A stretch of DNA of 7,728 nucleotides from JBCAWW01 sp045106675 (lineage in GTDB: Bacteria > Bacteroidota > Bacteroidia > J057): NCBI GenBank assembly GCA_045106675.1, contig JBGCFA010000367.1, positions 1 to 7,728 on the forward strand, in the 5' to 3' direction. Shown here piece after piece: positions 1 to 6,082 of this stretch (the stretch's first letter is position 1; each line of letters begins with the position of its first letter). A program made the translations under genes and the position numbers. The notes below the pieces were generated by a model. That model did not search any database, had not been told where the DNA came from, and was given only the letters and a program-made list of their open reading frames with translations.

Positions 1-1309
1 TTTTTTCTCTGCCTAACTGTTCTTTCGCATTTTGCAAACGGGCGTTAATCTGCTGAAAATCTGAAAACCAACCTTTGACGGCGATCACATCGACCAGGTC
101 TGGCATATTGGCTTTTAGGGCTTTGATTTCTTGACGTTTGCCTAGGATAGATGCGCGAATTTCTTCGGCGGCAAGTTTTTTCTTATCGATCTGAGTCCTG
201 CCATTGTCGATCCGACTTTGGTGAGCTTGGACGATCGCTGCCTTTTTACTGATCTCGATGATGGCCTCAAACTCCTCAGCCTCCTGGAGAAATTGCTCTC
301 GTTCTTGAAACTGCTTTTCGATGCCAGCAAAGAGTTTTTCGCCTGAGGCGAGATCGTTTTCCGCCGCGATCAAAGATTCCTTTTGAGTGCTGAGTTCTTG
401 TTTTGCTTGGCTAAGTTGATCGCTGCGTTCCTCCCGACGATCCAAGAGAGGCTTAAACTCCACCAAAGCATATTCATATTCTTTCAGGGCTTTTTCGCGA
501 TTTGCGAACGCCTCCTTTTGGGTTTCTAAATCTGCAACCTTTTGTTGCTGGGCCTCGATTTTTTCAAAAAGGCTTTTGACGCTTTCGAGTTTGGCAAATG
601 CCTTTTCGAGTTTTGTCAATTCTGTACGAGCGGATGTCAATTGTTGCTCTTGGGTAGCCATTTCGGCTTGGCGTTCCGCGAGAGCGGTCTTCGTAACACT
701 GTTAAGCTCTACGAGTAACGTCTTTTTTTGCTCTAGCTCAAGGTTGTTTTTGTAATTGAGACTTTTGACTTTGTTGGCGAGTTCGAAGCGTTGAAGATGA
801 AATATCTCCTTGAGCATACGCGTCCGATCCGTCTCGCTCAGCTGCAAAAACTCCATGAATTTGCCCTGCGGAATGATAATCGTCCGCCGAAAATTATCAT
901 AACTCAGGCCCAATATTTCCTCCGCATTAGGCTGCGCCAAAGGCAGGAGTTTTTCTCCTTCTACTTTGAATGCTTTGCGCTCGATCGTACGGACCTTCTC
1001 AAAATCTTTGCTACTACGACGGCCTTGGGCCATAAAACGGTAGCGTTCGTCTTTGACGTCAAACTCAAAATCTATCTGCAAACGATCCGAACGCAGATTC
1101 ATCATATTGTATCCCCGCTGATCCTTTTGATTGAGACGTTCGGACTGGCCGTATAGCGCAAAAGTGATGGCCTCCAAAATGGAAGATTTGCCACTACCCG
1201 TCGAACCAAAGATGCCAAATAGCTGGGCACCCGTCAGACGTGTAAAGTCAATCGTCTGCTTTTTTTGATAAGAATACAGTCCTTCCAGACTAAGAGAAAT
1301 GGGGATCAT
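1..1309 (-). CDS. sbcC: Exonuclease subunit SbcC (Rad50-like ATPase), N-terminal part, cut by the window edge
   Basis: This is the ATPase subunit of the SbcCD (Rad50-Mre11) complex, which uses ATP to let SbcD degrade DNA ends and open hairpins. About 436 codons are present, open to the left edge. The N-terminus (MIPISLSLEGLYSY) is typical of the family. A Walker A motif GSTGSGKS sits at residues 35-42, and a Q-loop (IIIPQGKFMEFL) has its glutamine at about 148. From about residue 165 the chain becomes a long charged helix rich in E, K, Q, A and L, the first arm of the Rad50 coiled coil. The zinc hook, return arm and C-terminal Walker B half would lie beyond position 1. The start at 1309 is firm because an in-frame TGA lies two codons upstream. 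No Shine-Dalgarno sequence is seen, as is usual in Bacteroidota. The gene follows sbcD after 169 bases, an unusually long gap for this pair. Confidence 0.94.
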   Translation of the reverse strand, partial: MIPISLSLEGLYSYQKKQTIDFTRLTGAQLFGIFGSTGSGKSSILEAITFALYGQSERLNQKDQRGYNMMNLRSDRLQIDFEFDVKDERYRFMAQGRRSSKDFEKVRTIERKAFKVEGEKLLPLAQPNAEEILGLSYDNFRRTIIIPQGKFMEFLQLSETDRTRMLKEIFHLQRFELANKVKSLNYKNNLELEQKKTLLVELNSVTKTALAERQAEMATQEQQLTSARTELTKLEKAFAKLESVKSLFEKIEAQQQKVADLETQKEAFANREKALKEYEYALVEFKPLLDRREERSDQLSQAKQELSTQKESLIAAENDLASGEKLFAGIEKQFQEREQFLQEAEEFEAIIEISKKAAIVQAHQSRIDNGRTQIDKKKLAAEEIRASILGKRQEIKALKANMPDLVDVIAVKGWFSDFQQINARLQNAKEQLGREK

Positions 1310-1365
1310 ACGTCAATTTAAAGAATATTTGTCTGCCTGTTGGATGGAACGCTGGGGTCCGATTT

Positions 1366-1392
1366 GTAATTCGGCTTACAAGCCGAACCTAC
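1366..1392. repeat. Perfect inverted repeat between sbcD and sbcC
   Basis: TTCGGCTTACAAGCCGAA at 1370-1387 has 8-base arms separated by AC. GTA at 1366-1368 and TAC at 1390-1392 can extend the pairing across a small internal loop. It lies in the sbcD-sbcC gap, about 60 bases before the sbcC start as transcribed. No T-run follows on the minus strand, so it does not look like a standard intrinsic terminator. It could affect mRNA processing or be part of a dispersed intergenic repeat. The symmetry is directly visible; the role is unknown. Confidence 0.7.
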
Positions 1393-1409
1393 ACAAACTC
1401 TTGCTATTT

Positions 1410-1473
1410 GTGGCGGCGCAAAATTTTGCTGGTTGTGCCGACACAATCCCGAAAGCTTTCGGGAGCATCGCTA
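1410..1473. repeat. Mosaic palindromic repeat bounded by GTGGCGGC and GCTAC
   Basis: Three symmetrical blocks lie almost end to end. The first is GTGGCGGC followed by the perfect 12-base palindrome GCAAAATTTTGC (1418-1429). The second is TTGTG-CCGA-CACAA (1433-1446). The third is the perfect 18-base palindrome TCCCGAAAGCTTTCGGGA (1447-1464). The stretch ends with GCATCGCTAC (1464-1473), which echoes the GCCGCTAC end of the units near 5985 and 6082. It begins five bases beyond the sbcD stop codon in the direction of transcription, so it sits in the 3' flank of sbcD and the 5' leader of sbcC. It resembles REP-like or MITE-like intergenic elements. Its folding in mRNA could separate sbcC expression from sbcD, which is inference. 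Confidence 0.75.
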
Positions 1474-1478
1474 CGGGT

Positions 1479-2699
1479 TTATTCATCTTCCGCCAGCACC
1501 TCTTTGAACAAATCCATCAGATTGTCGTCGGGTGATTGGCCTGAATTTTTGCTCTGAAAATAATCCGTAAATAGCTCCGACATATTGCGACTCAGGTCAA
1601 TCCCGGATTGTGGGCCTTCGAGCAAATCAGTATTGGTGATCTGCGGGATGATACTGATGATGCCCGCATGAACATTATACAATCGCTTGCGATCCTCTGT
1701 ATTGAGATAATCGTCTGATATGAGAGTAAGTTCGACGAGTAGATCTGGATTTTCACTGAGCCATTTTTCTGCATCTTCGACCTTGTCGAACGTTTGTCTC
1801 GAGAGGGCCTTGCCTTGAGTGAGCGGAATACGCTGATATTGAACAGCTTGTCCGGCCTCCACTTCGAGCAATACTACCGACTTTTGCTGGCCCGCCTCAG
1901 TCATGCTATAACTCAATGGACTGCCTGCATACACTACCGGATAAGGCTGTTTGCAAACTGCGAACGATCGGTGCAAATGTCCTAAAGCGACATATTGGAG
2001 ATTCGGGGGGAGGTTTTTGGTGTAAATTTCCTGCGCACCTCCGACGAGTAGGATCGGCTTTTCATCCTCACCTTCTTCTTCACGTTCCCCGCCTTGCTGC
2101 ATGCAAAACATATGGCCCATGAGGATATTGACACCTTTATCATCGCAATATTGATCCGCTAGCCCTTGCCAATGCTTTTGCAACACTTCGCGCAAAGCGG
2201 CTTCTGGATTGTCTTCTCCGAGATAGGTTCTCGTCCGCACCTCATTGGCATAAGGTGTGAGGATCAGTCTGAGGAGCGTATCTTGATTAGGGAGTTTGAG
2301 TTCGACAAAGCCTGCGGCTGAACGCTCAACTTTAAGCCCACTATCCAAGGCGAAACTTGATATCTGACTATGTGGATAACCTGTTAATAAGATCCCACAC
2401 TCCCTCGCCAAAGGATCAGGAGCTTCGATACGATCAGGAGAATCATGGTTGCCAGCGATCCCGATGACGGCGCGTTTGCCATCAGCGGCGAGCCGCTTGA
2501 GGGTTTTGTAGAGCAACTCTATCGATTCGATACTGGGATTGATATGGTCGTACAAATCACCCGCAATCAAGACAGCGTCTACTTGTTCGCGTTCTGCGAT
2601 TTCGCAAATCTCGTTCATCACGAGCCGCTGTTCCGCAAGGCGGGAATAATGATCTAGTCGCTTACCTAAATGCCAGTCTGCTGTGTGGAGTATCTTCAT
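1479..2699 (-). CDS. sbcD: Exonuclease subunit SbcD (Mre11-like metallophosphoesterase)
   Basis: This is the nuclease subunit of SbcCD, 406 residues, a normal length for the family. The calcineurin-like phosphoesterase metal ligands are all present: DWH at residues 8-10, GDLYD at 47-51, GNHD at 83-86, GH at 195-196 and GHLH at 240-243. In the family these hold two manganese ions and give 3'-5' exonuclease and hairpin endonuclease activity. Residues from about 290 form the capping domain, and the acidic tail ending in LAEDE lies where SbcD proteins contact the SbcC coiled coil. A short acidic insertion (GEREEEGEDEKP, 204-215) stands between motifs IV and V. The start at 2699 places the conserved MKILHTADWHLG exactly at the N-terminus. 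The ATG overlaps the TGA of the upstream CHAT gene (ATGA), so translation of the two is probably coupled. sbcC follows on the same strand. Confidence 0.97.
   Translation of the reverse strand: MKILHTADWHLGKRLDHYSRLAEQRLVMNEICEIAEREQVDAVLIAGDLYDHINPSIESIELLYKTLKRLAADGKRAVIGIAGNHDSPDRIEAPDPLARECGILLTGYPHSQISSFALDSGLKVERSAAGFVELKLPNQDTLLRLILTPYANEVRTRTYLGEDNPEAALREVLQKHWQGLADQYCDDKGVNILMGHMFCMQQGGEREEEGEDEKPILLVGGAQEIYTKNLPPNLQYVALGHLHRSFAVCKQPYPVVYAGSPLSYSMTEAGQQKSVVLLEVEAGQAVQYQRIPLTQGKALSRQTFDKVEDAEKWLSENPDLLVELTLISDDYLNTEDRKRLYNVHAGIISIIPQITNTDLLEGPQSGIDLSRNMSELFTDYFQSKNSGQSPDDNLMDLFKEVLAEDE
2696..2699 (-). other. ATGA stop/start overlap joining the CHAT gene to sbcD
   Basis: On the minus strand the bases read ATGA: ATG (2699-2697) starts sbcD and TGA (2698-2696) ends the TPR-CHAT gene. 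Such one-base-shared junctions usually mean that ribosomes finishing the first gene reinitiate on the second. The bases just before it (CGCAAGGC) contain only a weak purine stretch, which makes sbcD translation more likely to depend on its upstream neighbour. The overlap is seen directly; the coupling is inferred. Confidence 0.85.
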
Positions 2700-5600
2700 G
2701 CCTTGCGTCTTTTGCGCAATCGAAAATAGCTAAGAATCAGCCCTAAGAAAAATATCCCTCCTATAAGATACCAAAGCCAAGTCCGATCTTCGGTCAATGG
2801 CGCCGTATCGCCGATCATGACAAATCCACTCCAAAAGAAGGGCGGACGATTGGTTTCGATCATTTTGAGCTGCGCTTGGCGTAAGGCTTGATTTTTAGCT
2901 TTGCCCGCTCGTAGCTCTGTATGAAAGTCTAGCATCAGATCAGCCGTGGCTTTGTCATTGACACTCCAAAGACTGGTAAGCGTCGCTTTGGCCCCAGCAT
3001 ACGAAAATCCTCTCGCCATACTCATGATACCTTCGCCTCTCTGCAATTCACCCAAACCTGTCTCGCAGGCACTGAGAACCACGAGATCGGCATTGAGTTG
3101 CAGGGTGTATAGGTCTGCGGTATATAATAAGGAAGCTCCGTTTTCGGCAGAGCGATTTTGCGATATAGAATCTGAAGGCGATTGGGGTTGCTGCTCCCCA
3201 CCTTCTGGCGCAAAGGCAATAAAAGAATAACGCGCATCTTGATCATTGGCTTTGCCATGACTGGAAAGGTGTAAGATGCGATAGGAAGGCGCCAGTCGAA
3301 TAAATTCGGCTTTGGTGGCTTGTTCTGCTTGCAAAAGTGTGCCGTCCCATAGTTGCTGGATTTGACTGGCTTCTTGCTGACTAAAACGCAGTGTGCCCCA
3401 AGTTTGTCGTTGATTGGCTTCGGTCCAAAGAGCAGGTGCCTCACCAAAATCAGGTGCAATAGCCAAGAGCGTTTCGCTAGCGTTATGGCCGGATGGATGG
3501 GCTTTGCTAGCAACCCATTGAGTGGCAGAGAATGTATAGCTCAATGCTTGCGATTTGATGAGATAAGGAAGCTCAGACCATTGACTTGCTGTAGAAGCAG
3601 TTTGCGTAAGTAGCGACTCAAAAGCTAGATAACTCAACGCTCCATCAGGGATGATGATGGTTTCCACTATTTTATCGTCGAATTCTCCGGGCCAAAGCAG
3701 ACGAAACAAAGCGTTCGCCAAGGCGCTAAAATCATGAGGCGCCAATAAATCACTCCCCTGCTTTGTATAAGGCTGGATGATCGCCTCACGCAACTCCTCA
3801 ATTTGCGAACTAAGGGCTTCAAGCTCTCCGACACGCAATAATTCAATTTTTTGAGCTCGAATCTTGAATACATATACGCTACTATCTCCCCAGAAATAAC
3901 TGAGCAATTGTTGGTCAGAATCTAGCTCAGATTGGACTTCTGCCAGCGTAGCGAGACTGAGATCATATTTGATATTGTAATAAAGCGGGTAATCATGCTC
4001 AAACTTTTGCAATAAAGTGTTGTAGTCAGTTTGTAAGGTAAATCGCTTGCTCCGCCAAGCCACAATTTTGAAAGTATCTTGCTTCGCGGCTTTTTGTTCT
4101 TCTTCGCTGATCAGCTGCTCATAAAAACTGAGTTTAGATTTGAGTTGGCGTTCTTGCGCTAGCAAATCATCTGAAATACCGGCAAAACTACGCGCTTGAG
4201 ACTCTTTTTGGGCTTTTTGCAAGAGGACGGCTTTGGCTCGTTCGCTAAAAGCGAACGCCAGCTCTAAATATTGTGGATCGGCTTTTTGTTGGTAAGCGGC
4301 TAAGGCGGTGGCGATCCCTTTTTCGAAATAATTGATGCTAAAATCGGTATAGAAAAGCAGGCGTTCAGCCGATAAATCAGTAATACGAAGACTATCGACA
4401 AACTGGGCAAAATGCTGATAAGTATGCAAACTCTTATCTAAATCAATCAAGTCTTGAGTGGCACTTGCATCCATCGTTTGACTATAAGCCAAGGCTCCCA
4501 AAGCTTGAAATACTGATAAGGCATTGGCCTTGCCTATTTTATGCAAACTCGGCGTAGAAGCAGACAGCTTATAATCCGCATCATACAAATGAATTACTTT
4601 TAAAAAAGACTCACTGGCCGCTTTATAGTCATGCTTGAGTTGAAAATAGTAACCTTGATTTAGGATGACATCCTTGGCTTTGTAACCTTCTGTCTCCGCC
4701 AAACGCTCGGCAAGCGGCAATGCTAGGGCAAAATACTCCTCAGCCAGAGCGAGATTTTCTTGTTCGATGGCGGTACCAAGGATTTCGGAGTATTGAAGTA
4801 GATGTTTTTCAGAACCGGAGCCAAGGAGATTGTCAAAAATCGCTATTGCTTTTTGATATTGTTGGATCGCTTGCTCGTAGGATTTCTCTTTGCGATAAAT
4901 ATCGCCCAGACAATTACTCACGGTGGCAACTCGCTCATTGTCGCGCCCTAGGGTTTCTTCATATAGGGCAAGCGCTTTTTGGTGATAGGCTCTCCCTTGT
5001 TCTTTTTGGCCCATCAATTCATAGCAATGTCCCATACTATGATAGCCATCGATCACATAAGGATGCTTGGGACCATAACGTTTGCTATCTATTTCGAGGG
5101 ACTTGGCTCCATATTGGGCAGCTCGTTCGCCATCTCGCATGCGGATGTATGAAAAACCGAGGTTGAAATAGCCATTGGACAAGAATCGATGATCGCTCAA
5201 ACCTGCTGCCAACATACGATCTACCGCCTGCTCATAGAGTTGATGCGCAGCATCATAGTCATGCATTCTAGCCAAAAAACGACCGTAATTAATCTCTAAA
5301 GCCGCGAGTCGTACGATATTGTCGGGATCGTTGAGGTCAAAAGTCTGAATCAATTGATAAGCGGTGTCTAGTTGTCGCCGTGCTGCCTCAAATTGCCCCA
5401 AATTAGACAGGTGCATATTGAGATTGCTATGGAAATTGGAGAGAAAACCAGGCGTAATCACGGCCAAGCGTTCCGCGTAGCGACGACTTTCCCACAACTT
5501 ATCCACAGCCAATTGGACTTTGCCTTTGTGATAAAGCATATTGCTCTCCTCGGTCAAAGCATTGGCATAACTTTTATGGTCATCCGTGGCAGCATAAGCC

Positions 5601-5770
5601 GTTTGAGCGCGCACTAGATACAACAAAGCACTGTCTATTTGTCCTGCGCGATAGACTTTTTTAGACTTTTGATACCAAGCATCCCCTTCAGAGGAGGATT
5701 CTTGTGCGCGGAGCGAAAAAAGGGAAAACAACAAGCAAAGACATAAAAAAGAGGGAAGTTTAGCTGACAT
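2696..5770 (-). CDS. Exported TPR-CHAT domain protein (predicted caspase-like peptidase, membrane-anchored)
   Basis: The protein has 1024 residues from the chosen start. Residues 1-22 form a signal peptide: K4, then a hydrophobic core LCLCLLFSLFSL, with probable cleavage near RAQ. Residues 30-400 are TPR helical repeats. The clearest, about 196-316, are of the kinesin-light-chain type, with SNGYFNLGFSY, DGYHSMGHCYELMG and VSNCLGDIYRKEKSYEQA. Residues about 530-565 may form a coiled coil. The CHAT domain spans about 700-990, with the predicted catalytic pair in LHLSSHG (H838) and VVLSACETGLGE (C902). Family features AGAKATLTSLWSVND and PFFWSGFVMIGD follow. A Q/S/P-rich insertion lies at about 856-878. 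Residues 998-1016 form a membrane segment followed by RLRKRRKA, which should stay in the cytoplasm, so the peptidase domain would face the periplasm. The frame is open upstream to an ATG at 5917, but 5770 places the signal peptide at the N-terminus. The substrate is unknown. sbcD is coupled directly downstream. Confidence 0.95.
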   Translation of the reverse strand: MSAKLPSFLCLCLLFSLFSLRAQESSSEGDAWYQKSKKVYRAGQIDSALLYLVRAQTAYAATDDHKSYANALTEESNMLYHKGKVQLAVDKLWESRRYAERLAVITPGFLSNFHSNLNMHLSNLGQFEAARRQLDTAYQLIQTFDLNDPDNIVRLAALEINYGRFLARMHDYDAAHQLYEQAVDRMLAAGLSDHRFLSNGYFNLGFSYIRMRDGERAAQYGAKSLEIDSKRYGPKHPYVIDGYHSMGHCYELMGQKEQGRAYHQKALALYEETLGRDNERVATVSNCLGDIYRKEKSYEQAIQQYQKAIAIFDNLLGSGSEKHLLQYSEILGTAIEQENLALAEEYFALALPLAERLAETEGYKAKDVILNQGYYFQLKHDYKAASESFLKVIHLYDADYKLSASTPSLHKIGKANALSVFQALGALAYSQTMDASATQDLIDLDKSLHTYQHFAQFVDSLRITDLSAERLLFYTDFSINYFEKGIATALAAYQQKADPQYLELAFAFSERAKAVLLQKAQKESQARSFAGISDDLLAQERQLKSKLSFYEQLISEEEQKAAKQDTFKIVAWRSKRFTLQTDYNTLLQKFEHDYPLYYNIKYDLSLATLAEVQSELDSDQQLLSYFWGDSSVYVFKIRAQKIELLRVGELEALSSQIEELREAIIQPYTKQGSDLLAPHDFSALANALFRLLWPGEFDDKIVETIIIPDGALSYLAFESLLTQTASTASQWSELPYLIKSQALSYTFSATQWVASKAHPSGHNASETLLAIAPDFGEAPALWTEANQRQTWGTLRFSQQEASQIQQLWDGTLLQAEQATKAEFIRLAPSYRILHLSSHGKANDQDARYSFIAFAPEGGEQQPQSPSDSISQNRSAENGASLLYTADLYTLQLNADLVVLSACETGLGELQRGEGIMSMARGFSYAGAKATLTSLWSVNDKATADLMLDFHTELRAGKAKNQALRQAQLKMIETNRPPFFWSGFVMIGDTAPLTEDRTWLWYLIGGIFFLGLILSYFRLRKRRKA

Positions 5771-5928
5771 ACGAAGTGCGTATGCTAGATAAATTACTGC
5801 TTTTTGGGGGATATTGGTTTGTCTAGGGGCTAAAGTTTTGATTCTCACGCTTTGCCGCTGTGCGGAACGCGCAATTTCGATGGCGAGCATCGGCAGAGAA
5901 ATCTCCGATTTGTGCAATTGGATACCCA
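5771..5928. other. Gene-free leader of the CHAT gene, with small hairpins
   Basis: No supported gene lies between the CHAT start at 5770 and the repeat array. The CHAT frame remains open here but encodes no recognisable domain. A hairpin at 5889-5909 on the plus strand pairs ATCGG with CCGAT and AGA with TCT around a GAAA loop, with one bulged C. A second small element at 5855-5870 (CCGC-TGT-GCGG followed by AACGC) matches a motif that recurs in this window. I see no convincing TAnnTTTG promoter before the CHAT gene. TAATTTAT about 20 bases upstream is a poor match without a -33 partner, so transcription may read through from the gene upstream. Confidence 0.5.
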
Positions 5929-6082
5929 GTGGCGGCGCAAAAACCTTTTCTGCGAATGTGGCGGCATAAGATTTTATGCCGCTACATTGGGGGGATATCC
6001 TGTGGTGTGCAAAAATTCACTGATCCCGTGGCGGCACAAAAATTTATTGATCCCGTGGCGGCGCAAAATCTTGCGCCGCTAC
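5929..6082. repeat. Array of GTGGCGGC palindromic repeat units
   Basis: Five related units start with GTGGCGGC or a variant: 5929-5957, 5958-5985, 6002-6027, 6028-6054 and 6055-6082. Units 2 and 5 are 28-base near-perfect palindromes running GTGGCGGC...GCCGCTAC, with centres CATAAGATTTTATG and GCAAAATCTTGC. Units 3 and 4 are a diverged tandem pair, both ending in TGATCCC; unit 3 begins GTGGTGTG. Unit 1 shares only the left half. A 16-base spacer (5986-6001) interrupts the row. The right end runs into the stop codon of the upstream gene (6079-6081). Unit 5 matches the first 15 bases of the element at 1410. The pattern resembles REP-like intergenic elements. As RNA, units 2 and 5 would form strong stems that could terminate or stabilise the upstream transcript, which is inference. 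Confidence 0.85.

Noticed and set aside
791..1156. Plus-strand frame of 121 codons
   Set aside because: It is antisense to the SbcC N-terminal ATPase region, which has clear Walker A and Q-loop motifs. No domain is seen in the plus-strand frame.
1447..1464. Intrinsic terminator at the 18-base palindrome after sbcD
   Set aside because: The stem is strong, but it has no loop apart from its own centre, and in the minus direction it is followed by TTGTGTCGG, not a run of T. It is annotated as a repeat instead.
3022..3513. Minus-strand frame of 163 codons inside the CHAT gene
   Set aside because: It is a shifted-frame shadow of the conserved CHAT domain with no recognisable domain of its own.
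5771..5917. Longer CHAT reading frame starting at the ATG at 5917, adding 49 residues
   Set aside because: The extra residues show no domain and would bury a well-formed signal peptide. The added stretch also includes a repeat-motif copy at 5855-5870. The start at 5770 is preferred.
5929..6082. CRISPR array
   Set aside because: Units are 26-29 bases with almost no spacers, two are full palindromes, spacing is irregular, and no cas gene is nearby. This is a palindromic repeat cluster.
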